Positions 1 to 10,006 of a stretch of 64,000 nucleotides of DNA are shown piece by piece (the stretch's first letter is position 1; the number at the start of each line of letters is the position of its first letter). The position numbers and the translations under genes are program-made. The notes beneath the pieces are model-generated. The model did no database searches and was not told the DNA's origin. It saw only the letters and a program-made list of their open reading frames with translations. The stretch is from Pisolithus tinctorius (lineage: Eukaryota; Basidiomycota; Agaricomycetes; Boletales; Pisolithaceae), in NCBI GenBank assembly GCA_024663395.1, contig JANFAH010000001.1, positions 310,001 to 374,000 on the forward strand, given 5' to 3'.

Positions 1-77
1 ATGCCAAATTTAGATGGAAGGACATTCACTTCACCATCTAACACTCGCCTGGCCGACTTGCAGCAACTATAATGGAT

Positions 78-623
78 TTAATGATACCAATCGTGGCGGT
101 ATATCCGTGGTCTGATGATGGTACTTGTGAACAAATATCTTGAATAGTACTGCGAAGGCGAGCGTGTTTGAATGATTGAGAACGACCTTGTGCAAAGGAA
201 GACGTCATGCTTCGGGATACGGCAGGTTTTATCCAGTGTTTCAACTCGTGCTGGCTTGAGCATATCAGATGTCGTTCTGACCAGTTTCCCTGGTACTCCA
301 TTCGCAGGGCGCTGGAAAGAAGAGTGTCGAAGAACAAGGGCGACACTGGCACTGCCTGGTCGGTTGTAAATAATGATGGCACAATCATCATTTGCCCTTG
401 ACAAGATAAAACCGGTGCCAGAGAACTGGATGCCGTGATGAGTGACCGTGGTCTTCACGAACCCATCATGATCAAGCGTCCTTGGATCCAACTGGAGCAG
501 AAGGTTGTGTTTCGCCGCGTCGTTGTGGTAAGGGAGGACTGACCAGCTGAAATTGTGATGGTGCACAGGAATTACTTCAAAGTCACTAAGATGTCTGAAA
601 TAATGGAAGTTGAAGTATACCAA
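78..623 (-). CDS. Unresolved open frame, 181 codons
   Basis: I do not recognise this protein. The frame is open for 181 codons and stays open upstream only as far as a TGA about 30 nt before 623, so if real it is one exon of a larger spliced gene. The product has no obvious signal peptide or membrane segment and contains a stretch rich in His and Asp. It would be transcribed divergently from NDC1, sharing the 624-1071 interval. No splice junctions could be fixed with confidence. It may also be a decayed gene or chance frame. Confidence 0.25.
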   Translation of the reverse strand: MVYFNFHYFRHLSDFEVIPVHHHNFSWSVLPYHNDAAKHNLLLQLDPRTLDHDGFVKTTVTHHGIQFSGTGFILSRANDDCAIIIYNRPGSASVALVLRHSSFQRPANGVPGKLVRTTSDMLKPARVETLDKTCRIPKHDVFLCTRSFSIIQTRSPSQYYSRYLFTSTIIRPRIYRHDWYH

Positions 624-1071
624 CGCGTAGAGATCTGTAGTCCGGTCACCAGTGACACGCCATCAAAAGCATAGAACACAGCACGATCAGGAAATGACCA
701 GGAGACAGTTACAAGAGAACGACACAGTCTTGAAGACTGCTGCCTCCGGATCTACGGAGGAATTAGTGGGCAGTCGGGGATCTTACAAACAAGAAAACCA
801 TACCAGACGCCATTCCCAGAGAATTCCGACCATTCGATAGACCATGCTGACGGGATGCTACATCTGCAAATCATAGCCCACCGTAGTGGAACGAAATGGT
901 CTCCATTTGCCACTTAGCTTTGTCGTAAACCCCATCTCCGTCCAATCAGAGCGCATCCTGAGGCCTGAGTAAAAGTTCGCGCAAGTGCTCGGTAGTGAGT
1001 CGAAACAGTCACGTGACGGTGCCACTTGCTCATGTCGAAGCTTGCTTGAGCGCGCTCGCCTGCAAGGGACG
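624..1071. other. Intergenic or upstream region of NDC1
   Basis: No frame here shows recognisable coding content. It should hold the NDC1 promoter and 5' leader and, if the 78-623 frame is real, upstream exons of that gene. The NDC1 frame is open upstream to 985, but no family similarity supports translation of those 29 codons. Confidence 0.4.
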
Positions 1072-3433
1072 ATGTCGACAAGTTTCACGTCGTCCTTCTC
1101 CGCTCGCCCGTCGCCCACGGTTCCACCTGCATCGCAGTCTTTCGAACCCCTCGTCAAGGCTGTCCTTAAGCACCGCCTAAATCGTAACATCTTTGCGTTC
1201 TCGGCAGCCTTTTCGCTCGGATTTCACATTCTCTTTTGGAGCAGTGATGACTCTAGTCTCTCTGCGCGGCTCCTCAGTCCGAGCGCCTGGCTCGTTGCCT
1301 CCCTAGCGTGGCTCGTGGGCGTACTGCCTATAATCGTGTCGAGAAAGTTAAACCTCACCAGTCCGTATATCTCTGCCACTGTCCATCTATTATTCGTCTG
1401 ACGGGAGTTCTCTAGCTCACAGTACGGTGGCACCCTCTCCGCGGGGAACACTAGCGGGCGCTCTGTCCAAGTCCAGCACGTGCCGCATATTAACCGTGTA
1501 CACCGCTTCCGCTTTGTTGCTGTTGTCGCTGCATTTGTATAGTGCACCTGCGATCCGAGAAAGCTTGAATCTGAGCATCTTCGTGAAATCAAGGTGAGTA
1601 TCGCATGGTCATAGATATCCGAAATGCGTGTTCGATCGTCGCACCAGAAAGCACCCTTACTACCTCAATGGTTCCTTGATCTTCCTCGTCACGGCACAAG
1701 CATGGTTCGCACTCAGTTTTTTCCTTCGGAATATCATGCTAGAACGTTTCGTATTCCGGTGGTCACGAAATGCACCATCGAATCCTGTGAGTTACTTTCA
1801 GGGAATGCTGTTCCCCCATCTTTACATACTCTCCCAGCCCAATGTCTTCATAAATTTACCCTTACTACTCATAACCATCGGACTCTTCACTCTGGTTACG
1901 TTCACCGCATACAACGTTGCATTTGGAATCACGAGAGTCATCGTCTTACCCATCGTTCTTCGAATACCTCTTGTGCGAAGTTTACTACGACCCTTTGTTG
2001 CCCATTTCATTCGAGGTCCATGGACGCTCATCCTGCCACTGCGCCACCTTCGTCTGGAGTTCCGTACGTTGCTGCTTGGACTGATCACCCTGGCCAATTG
2101 GGAATTTGCAGAGACGCTCTTTAACTTGTACATTCCCCAGGTCAGTCAAAGTCTGTGCAACCCACCCAACTTGTGATGAACCATTTTTTTGTAGCCAATC
2201 GACGTCTCACATACCACTGCAGAACCAAACGTGACGTTGGTATCTGGTGTCACATCCACTGATCTCGTCTTCCTGCATTTCGCCTACTCTGAACTACGCA
2301 ACCTCGCCACGGATAGCAGCCCATCTAGCAGCACCCGTCGAATTGCACTATTCTCAGACCAAAAGTATAACCCCAACTTGTGGAGCACGCTCACCCGTGC
2401 CGCACTTCTTCGTCTCGGTCATGACTACCAAACCCTCTTACGCCGAGGCAAACCAGCGCCTCCATCACCTCCGCCACCAGTCGCAGCACCTGCGACAGTT
2501 TCCAATCCACCTTCGACGCCTATCCTCCGTCAGCCGATCTATAAACCCTTGCAACAATCGCCCCTCTCGCGTGTCCTTAATTCGCTAGGCTCCGACTCTG
2601 ATCTCTCAAAAGCGACAGAAGAGGTCGCCAAGGAGGTAGAAACCCTTGCAAAGGATGTGCATGTTCCCGAACTATTCCGTTCGGTAACCGCCTCTGCCAC
2701 TTCTGCTGTCCCTGCGTCGACTGCGGCTATCAGTGTAGCGCAGAATCCTCCCACGAGCCCTAGCTCCCTCATCACCTCTATCAAACAGGGTTGCTGTGGT
2801 CATTTGGTCAAGTATGGGCCTCCACGGTCCAGAGAGATATGTACGCAGCTGAACGAGTGGCTCGCGAGGGAACGAATACATAAGCGTGCCGAGATGTCTC
2901 TTCCGAACCGAGAACTAGATGCGCTCGTTATAGAATGTAAGTGTCAAGAGGTTGCATCGTCTTATATATATATATATTCTGACAATCCATCTGACAGCAC
3001 TTTCTGCACTCGTCTGTGCCTCTCTCACGGAGGACAGATACGGTGTGGTTCAGCGCGATATTCCCCGTATACTCGAGGCATTTTTATCTTTCCTCCAGGC
3101 TGCCGAGGATTACCAAAATGAAGTTCGCGTGCTCTACGTACCCCCTACTCCAGAGGAGCTGACCCAAGCGGATTCTGCTGTCCTCCACCAAAAAGAGAGT
3201 ACTCGTGTTGAAGTTGCAAAAGCTTCCGAGGCAATAAGCGTCGTGGGTGATGGTATGTCCTCTGCTTTCTATGGATTTATATGAGTTTCAGGAGCAGCTG
3301 ACGAATGTTGTCTTGCCAAGCTTTGAAATTAGGCATTTCGGATATCGTCCGGACGTTTGGAGATAAGTTGACTGCATTCAAGTTCCCTCCGAAAACTGCG
3401 AGGAAGCTGCAGTCTTTTGTAGATTACATCTAA
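1072..3433 (+). CDS. NDC1: Nucleoporin NDC1 (Ndc1/Nup family), six exons
   Basis: Proposed exons 1072-1364, 1423-1593, 1648-2140, 2195-2936, 2998-3252 and 3321-3433; introns are 51-68 nt with GT...AG ends and all phases join, giving 688 residues. Ndc1 is a membrane nucleoporin that anchors nuclear pore complexes and, in fungi, helps seat the spindle pole body in the nuclear envelope. The N-terminal half has six hydrophobic segments (about residues 39-58, 75-93, 122-142 and three in exon 3), then a Pro/Ser/Thr-rich linker and a soluble C-terminal domain. The segment SLTEDRYGVVQRDIPRIL is typical of the conserved Ndc1 C-terminal block, and the end matches the family pattern of a terminal helix (FGDKLTAFKFPPKTARKLQ). 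The start was set at 1072 because the cytosolic N-terminus begins there; the in-frame ATG at 985 is possible. It lies left of the tandem duplication and is single-copy in this window. Confidence 0.85.
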
Positions 3434-4016
3434 TTGCGTTACCACGCTCGAGGGGCTACGAGAAGTAATACTACATGACATAGCAGGTTTCTTGTTGGTT
3501 CCCTGAGGTCGGCACGACAAGCCCACAGTCAACACTGCTTGATTTACAGAACTGCCAAGTGCCTTGAAATTCGTACGGTACAAGCTAGAATCGTTGTGTA
3601 CACAAGGCAGGGCTGTCACTTCCTGAGCTGATAGCAACTCTGGACATTCACTGCTGTCTTTGCTTTGAGAAGTAATGGGGTTTTGATCGGCATTCTTAGG
3701 GTATTTTCTTCAACACCGCCATGGAATTCACCATAGTTGTGGCCTATGAAAGCATCTCGTTGTTCGAACGACCAGAAGGAATCTACCTTAAATGATGCAC
3801 ACGAGTACAACACTCACGAGAACTTCCATGGGCATAAACCTGGCAAGAGGTGAGATTGCATCGCGCATTCAGCGGTCGATGTAGACCTAGCAGTAGTAGA
3901 AACTCGTGTACATTTGCCCGTTGGGGATCTCATTACCCCTCATCTCAAGTACATTAGAATGACACACACCCAATCCACCTTCCCACCGGGCCACCATCGC
4001 TGTGATCTCACCACCA
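3434..4016. other. Convergent intergenic region between NDC1 and VPS28
   Basis: The two flanking genes converge here, so the interval should contain both 3' UTRs and poly(A) signals. Short frames on the minus strand (3329-3637, 3616-3813) overlap the NDC1 end or lack coding character. I see no gene. Confidence 0.5.
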
Positions 4017-5047
4017 TCAAGACGGTGCGCGCAGTGCATCGTCGCGGTCGTTTGTATCGCCACTTAGACTACGGAAGAACTCGGCGTAGGCGTAGTCAAC
4101 GTCGAAAAGAAGCTGGTAATACTTCTTGATTAGATGGGTGAAACGGATGCGGAAATCTGAACGGACGTACTTGTCTTGATTGTTCCTCTGTTAGCTCTTC
4201 CGAGGCTTTCATCCCGTTGAGGGTGATCAACCTTTTCGTGCATGCGAGTGAGGTGTGTGAAGGACGAAGTAATTCGAGAGCACTTACCACCCGACCATGC
4301 GACTTCTTCCCTCCCATTCCTTGCTCCCTTTAAACCTCGCGTACCCCGTAACGAGTTCTTGAAGGATAGGATGTAGCTGATCTTTTGCGCGCAGACGTAA
4401 CTTGAGTGCGTCCATGAAGGTTATGAAGTTCTGTGCGTTACATCTTTAGTGCGAAGATCGAGCGTGCGGTGAGATGCGGAGAAGTGGGAAATAGGTGAGC
4501 AGAGTATCGAAGGATCTCCGTACCTGTGTCGTTTCAGCTATCCATTTTCCAGTCTCCGGACCAGCCTCGCTCGAATGCTCCACCGTAGCGGGTACCCCTA
4601 CCTTGATCCTATGCAACGCAGCAGGCGTATCGAGCTATGTCATTGCCGCACGCACAGAACAAGATCAAAACGTCGGGTGAAAGGAGGAGGAGGAGGAGAA
4701 ACGGGACTCACACGATAGCGGGTCATGAACTCCTCAATCGACGGGATCGAATCCTTGACCAACTTGAGCATCGTCATATACTGCGACAACAACCTCGTGC
4801 ATGCCGGCGAGTACCTCTCGTGGTATGTCTCAGTATGTACGAGCTCCACATCGAACCGACCGATAGGATCGATGAAATGGGCACATGGTGGTGGGACTCA
4901 CTCAGCGGCAGTAATTGAATCGCGGACGTATGCGCGTTCCAGAAAGTCCAATGCGACTACGATACCGAAGAGCGTAGCTAGAAGAGAGTATTTCTCCCGT
5001 TCTGCGTTGGTGGTGTACAGTCGGACCTCTTCGTCGAGGGACAGCAT
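4017..5047 (-). CDS. VPS28: VPS28, ESCRT-I subunit, intact copy, six exons
   Basis: Exons in coding order: 5047-4902, 4814-4712, 4634-4524, 4430-4288, 4231-4171, 4112-4017; all five introns are GT...AG, phases agree, and the product is 219 residues, the normal Vps28 length. Vps28 is a core subunit of ESCRT-I, which sorts ubiquitylated cargo into multivesicular endosomes; its C-terminal four-helix domain binds ESCRT-II. The N-terminal core carries EVRLYTTNAEREKYSLL and the helix LERAYVRDSITAAE; the C-terminal domain carries ALKLRLRAKDQLHPIL, WLITLNGMKASEELTEEQ and the last helix DVDYAYAEFF. This is the only copy with the complete C-terminus. The start codon at 5047 is 20 bp from a solo LTR at 5068, so the native promoter is displaced. 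Tandem unit 1 begins inside exon 5 at 4195. Confidence 0.92.
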
Positions 5048-5067
5048 CGTCGTGGTTACGGCAGTAC

Positions 5068-5343
5068 TGTAACGATTCACGATCTTTCACGACCGTTAAC
5101 GCCTCGGAATAGTTATGTTTTATTTCCTTTTCCTTCCTCTTTCTTTATATCTCCCTTTTTTAGCTACTCGTTTGTCTCCCGCCGCACTCTGAACGTATAT
5201 AAACCGTAGATACTGATGTACGGACCCCTCAGTCTACCTCGAACAGAGAATTCTTCGGCCAGTTCTTCCTGAGCAACCGTAAGAAACACTCCTACGAGAA
5301 CGGACTACCTCCGTGTGACTTAAACGAAGCCGCTTTCGTCACA
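5068..5343 (+). mobile_element. Solo LTR, 276 bp, TSD AGTAC
   Basis: The element begins TGTAACG and ends GTCACA, and is bounded by the 5-bp direct repeat AGTAC (5063-5067 and 5344-5348). The homologous position in unit 2 (34334-34338) has a single AGTAC and no insert, which gives an empty-site control. A TATATAAA-like box lies near 5196 on the plus strand. The internal region has been lost, as expected after LTR-LTR recombination. It is unlike the LTRs of Gypsy-1, -2 and -3 in this window. Orientation is inferred from the TATA-like box only. Confidence 0.85.
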
Positions 5344-5565
5344 AGTACCCAGGTGTACAAAGCTATGCCAACTCAGCAGCAGGATGTCAGGGGTATACAC
5401 CTGAGATCCCCAGGAGTGAAGGTAATAAGGCAGTTAGATAGACAGAGATGTCGTTACATCCACTAATGACAACATTGAAAAGCATGGAGTCGTATCGTAT
5501 GTAGTCCGGGAATGACAAGGAAAACGCGAGACTGGTATAAGTATATGGGCGGCCAGCACCGTCCA

Positions 5566-6961
5566 TCAAGCCTGTTGAGTACTTGCCACCGCTCTCTTCA
5601 ACGCCTCCAGTTCTTGGAGCAACTTCGCATTTGCTTCCTCTGCGGCCTGGCGTTGCTCGCGTTCTCTCCGCCTTTCCTCCTCCGCTGCCCGCGCCCTTTC
5701 CTCGGCCGCGCGCTCCTTTTGCGCGGCTTCCTCGGCGGCCTGGCGTTCTCTCTGCCTTTCCTCCTCCGCCGCCTGTGCCCTTTCCTCCGCCGCCTGCCTT
5801 TCCTCCTCCGCTCTTTTCGCGGCTTCCTCCGCGGCCTGGCGTTGGTCGCGTTCACGTTGCCTCTCTTCCTCTTCCTATTCGGGTCATCGTAAGCACGGAC
5901 AGTGAACAGAAATCAAAGACAAGTTACCTCTTGTTTAAGCCTGCGCTGCTGTTCAATTTCCTCGGCCAAAACAGCTCGAGCTTCACGATACTTGGCGCAC
6001 ACCTCTTCCCCGCTCGCCTTGATAGCCACTGGTACCCCACGAAATGTACCCCCCCGATGGGTCGGGTTATCTTGCACGGCACCCTTGTATAGCATCTTGA
6101 GAGCGTCAAACACAGTTGCAACGAACCAGTAGCATTGTGTTTGGTAAATGGCGTACTTGGGCTCCTGTGTCGAGGTTACAAAAAGCAAGGTCGCTAGCTC
6201 GTTTGCAGTAGGCCTTGCATCAGTAAACGATAAAGTACAGAGACGTTGAGGCTTGTCGCACATCTCCTCCACCTGAGCGCCTGCTGCAGTAAGACGCGTT
6301 CCAAAATGAACGCGATCACGAGCGTCCCGCTTGGGACTGGAGGAAATAGCAGCTGCAAGTTCAGCTGTAGTCATCTTCTGTTTTTTTCCCCCCTTGCTCT
6401 TAGTAACTTTGTCTAGCGGAGGACTGCTTTCGTCGGCACTACTTGCAGAGAAGTCGCCGACATCAGGAGAGCGTGCAGAAGTCTCTGGTGGAGTGGGCGG
6501 CAACGCCGTGGCGTCTGGCGAAGTAACGGCGTCTTCCGCTGTGTCCGTTTGAACATGGGTATCGGCAGCTGGTATGGCATCTACAGAATTGTCAGCGGCT
6601 TAAGTTGCTAACGAGTGTGAGCAGAAGTACCGGAGTTTGCAGTGTGAGCACCACCACTCCTCTCGGCAATGACAATGGATGTGTGCTGATTGTCAGGGGA
6701 AGATATGTCAAACCGCAAGAACTCATGCTCTACCCCTTTCCGTTTCTTGTACCAGCCGACCCCGATGACTTGACAATCCGACGTAACAGGGTTGTTACGG
6801 ATGAGGGAGTACCACATTGCTATGCTCCCGGTCTGGCAGGTGGGCTGCTCATGGAACAGACCTTCAATCTTTGGAGCTTCCGAGACCATTTTGAGCAAGC
6901 GAAGGACTCGATGGAAAAGTCTGCGTAGTTTTCTGAGTATGATCCTGTTGTAGAGGCGCAT
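5566..6961 (-). CDS. Unknown-function gene copy 1, His/Cys motifs and coiled-coil tail
   Basis: Exons in coding order 6961-6631, 6580-5928, 5874-5566, phases joining to 430 residues. I do not recognise a named family. The basic N-terminus (residues 1-25) is followed by a domain with the motif EHEFLRF (His79) and the segment TSIVIAER. A Ser/Pro/Asp-rich linker leads to a second domain with TQCYWF (Cys260), preceded by the block TANELATLL. The last 103 codons form a highly charged Glu/Ala/Arg coiled coil made of repeated blocks of the type EEERQAAEE. The order His then Cys recalls circularly permuted papain-fold hydrolases (LRAT/PPPDE-like), but this is only inference. Copy 2 at 34568-35920 keeps both motifs while most other positions differ. 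The gene lies upstream of VPS28 on the same strand. Confidence 0.7.
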
Positions 6962-8409
6962 CTTTATACGAATGGCGATCACAGCGAGATGGCTGGGATG
7001 TTGAACTACGGCTGGAATTCCTCCTGCACAGGTCCTGATTACATAATGCAATTCACTTGTCCAGCTATTCAAAAATGGCAACAATAAGGATATTGGCTCT
7101 CTTGGTACTGGGTATCGACGCCGTAACCTACCTTCCATTCGTGGATGTCCCAATACTCATACCCTCCACGCCATAGCAACGTGATTCGGGTGTTGCCCGG
7201 AGCCCGACCTCCAGTTGATCGTTGCTTTGACACACGTTCGTCACTCTGTGACGAGGTATAGCGGGGTGCTCACAAGCATATTTCTTCAAGTAGTGAATCA
7301 ACTCTCACAGACATATGTACTAACTGGATCCAACTGTGCCAGCTGCAGAACATTATAGTCCAGGCAGTGGACGGATGTCAGGGCCTATTAAAAACGTCAC
7401 TGATAGACCGCGGATCTAAACTTTGGTATCAGGAGGAGGTAACCCGCCGGGACAAGGCAGCTCGCGGATGGCACGAAAGGCCGCGGACATCGGAGGTCCA
7501 TCTTGTTGCTACGGCGACATCGTATAAAGAACCGATTGCAACTCAGCGAACAAGGGGCAAGGGAGGTATGTACCTTATATCGTGCGTGCTGTGGGTGGGT
7601 GATCGTGTCACATACATCAATTCAAGTGAAAACAAAAAACACCAGTGAGCAGGAGAGATCCGAAGACTGCAGCCGCAGGGTAAAAAGTACAAGGACTGTT
7701 CGTAAGGCGCTCGACGATGGCACAAGTCGTGTATGAGACCGCTTGTGGTTCAGGTATTTGATCAACGCGGTATCCATAGGAAACGCCAGAGAATGAGTAA
7801 CATGCCATCGAAGTTGCACCGCTTCACGGTCTCTCGTGCATCTAAGGGATAAAAAGAACAAGTCCACGGTGTGTGCACAATTGCGTTTCGATGGAGATAT
7901 GTACATAACATGGTGAGAACCCAGGGTCTGAAGCCAATCCTTCGAGAAGGACATGCCTGGTAGGGAATCTGGTTTGGAATCGATATGGCATGCTGGGACA
8001 AGGACGGTTCGTAATATTAAACTGTAACGATAAGAATTCCCTCCAGAAAAAACGCCACTTCGGTGCCTCCATACCGATCTACGGTACGAAAATACTGTCA
8101 TGCTGCATCGCTACAGCCTGTGCGTCTCCCAGGAATGTCAATCAATGGCAGCTAGACATCGAGAACAAAAAACTCACTTACCGCATATGCGTCGACTTTG
8201 TAACTCACAAAACTGAGTCGCAATTTACGGACAGAACATCCTAGGTCACAGGCAGAAGAGTTGAAGCGTCGCTGCTGGACGTGGACCAGTCAGTCACGAG
8301 TGATTCTCAGGCATACGACTCTCAACAACGTTTCAACTACGAAGGACGTGAATATCAAGGCTCAGATGGTCCTAAGAGTGGATGCTCAGCATCCATTTCA
8401 GCCCGCTTC
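6962..8409. other. Duplicated non-coding stretch of unit 1
   Basis: Homologous to about 35921-37311 of unit 2. Identity is low next to the unknown gene and rises to near-identity by about 7640. Several overlapping minus-strand frames (for example 7622-8101) are preserved in both units, but the shared sequence is too recent for conservation to argue for coding. It should include the promoter and leader of the unknown gene. I see no recognisable gene. Confidence 0.5.
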
Positions 8410-8732
8410 TCAATTTCGCATGCGATGACAACGTAAATTCGACAGATGCATCGCGGTCGCGTTGGCCGTCCGTACCCATACGCAACAGAGTGACAATCCC
8501 CGCAATTGGGGTGTTCCATTCGCCGATAGTCGGCGCATCCTAGAAGTGACGGAATTGGGGGAACGAACTAAGAGTGGCATACCCTTTTGTTTTTCGACAG
8601 TAGACCCACCAGAGCAGGCAAGATTGAGGAGGGGATAGTTGCATCGCCATAGAAAAATAGTCACTGGCGTCGAAGACGAGGGAGGCGGTCGTCTGCGCAA
8701 TAATCAACGAGGAGAAAGTGGAAGTACAGCAT
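8410..8732 (-). pseudogene. Decayed cerato-platanin copy (unit 1)
   Basis: Aligned with the intact cerato-platanin gene at 32548-32970, this stretch keeps the order of sites, from the initial Met-Leu-Tyr codons near 8732 through the PLxxLACSxGS region, but with frameshifts and many substitutions, so no frame gives the mature domain. The same decayed copy occurs in unit 2 (37312-37634), so it was already broken before the duplication. Confidence 0.7.
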
Positions 8733-9038
8733 CATAGTCTCTGAGAAATGGGACTTGTTTCGATCGTTGGGATCAGCTCGGATGGGGCGTCAAGCCTAGT
8801 AGACGGTGGGAGGGAGAGTTTGACAGCGTCTCAATTTCATGGCTTTCAGTGCTCAATCGGCGTATGGGATTCAGAGATTGTTTGCCAGGGAATTTCATGG
8901 ATACAACGCAGATAGCATGCCCAAATCACCGTAGACAGCCTCCAGAAGGTTACACTCTAAGGAAAAATTGTACTCGTTCAACAGATTGTGTAAGCAAGCT
9001 GAGGCTATGGCGGCGCCGCATCCTCCGAAGTTCCCAAC
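8733..9038. other. Unit 1 sequence left of the Gypsy-1 insertion
   Basis: No gene seen. It matches 37635-37940 of unit 2. The last five bases, CCAAC (9034-9038), are the left copy of the Gypsy-1 target-site duplication. Confidence 0.6.
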
Positions 9039-9323
9039 TGTAACGCCGATAAGAAGTGCAGAACTTTTAACGGCGGCACAACAAGAAGGATTCTTCGTCT
9101 ACTCGGGTTTCCAGACAATAGTGTCTTATTTTGAGGTAGAAAAGAAGTCCCCGTACAGTACGCTACAAGGCCTATTTTATAGGGTAGAGGTTAGGCACGA
9201 AATATGTCAGAGTATCAGTACGGGTTAAGTAGGATCAAGCAAATAAATGAGAAACCAATAGATCTGTCATAAGGAAAACAACATCTAACCATACGGTCGA
9301 CAGCGTTGGACCGAATCCTTACA
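9039..9323 (-). repeat. Gypsy-1 3' LTR
   Basis: 285 bp, 3' LTR for the minus-strand element. Compared with the partner at 30711-30995 there are five transitions, four of them at CpG sites. The adjoining purine tract is at the inner (right) side, as expected for a 3' LTR. Confidence 0.92.
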
Positions 9324-9368
9324 TTCCCCCCTCCAGGGTACAAAGTACCCTTCCTTCGTGAAGCGGGC

Positions 9369-9518
9369 TTACTCAGCAACACCTCCGGCATTTTCCGCAT
9401 CTCCGCCTTGTTCCATCGTGTCATCCTCACCTTCGGCGTCTGCTATGCCATCATACTCTTCTCCATACTCCTCCTCAAGACCTTCGATGGAGATGTCCAC
9501 GCCTACTGAGCTGACAGC
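9369..9518 (-). pseudogene. Gypsy-1 pol C-terminal fragment cut off by Gypsy-2
   Basis: When Gypsy-2 and one copy of its ACAGC target duplication are removed, this acidic frame joins the pol frame ending at 16360 without a shift and terminates at TAA 9369-9371. It encodes an acidic tail rich in Glu, Gly and Asp. No domain recognised. Confidence 0.8.
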
Positions 9519-9969
9519 TGTTACGCTCGACCGAAGTCAAGACGTAGGGAGAGCTCAGACGCAGTCTAAGGTTTCTACTGAGCAACGGCTGCAGTAACCT
9601 CTGTAAACGACAGAGGATTTAAGGCAACGCCGGTAAGAGTGGTCCTGGTGAGGGACACTGAGGGCGAAGTTCTGAGAACGCTGCGTATGATTGAGCAGCT
9701 CAAGTCTGGGTTTCCAGGACTTGAGCCGGCAGACTAAATACTACACAGAAATGGACCATGAGGCGTCCGCATGTAACGAGGTAACTACGCCATTGGTTGA
9801 ACAATGACGACACATGTCCTAAGCATGTAGTGAGCCAGTAACGCTAGTGGTGGAAATAGAGAGCCGTCGGATCAGAGAGAAGACGGCTCTAAAAGGAAAT
9901 TAAGTCCAACGGATCACAAACAAGGTAAACATACAACGGAAAAGGAAAAGTTAGGGGTGAAACGTAACA
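9519..9969 (-). repeat. Gypsy-2 3' LTR
   Basis: 451 bp; the polypurine tract abuts it on the inner side. Six transitions separate it from the 5' LTR. Confidence 0.93.
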
Positions 9970-10006
9970 TTACCCCCTTTCTAAGTGTTGAAGTCCCCGA
10001 CTTCAA

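Noticed and set aside
5512..6092. Plus-strand Pro/Leu-rich frames opposite the coiled-coil exon
   Set aside because: Antisense of Glu/Ala/Arg repeats; the minus-strand model has matching splice s sites and a conserved paralogue.
7622..8101. Minus-strand 159-codon frame shared by both units
   Set aside because: Three overlapping frames are equally open here, the sequence is nearly identical by recent descent, and no known domain appears.
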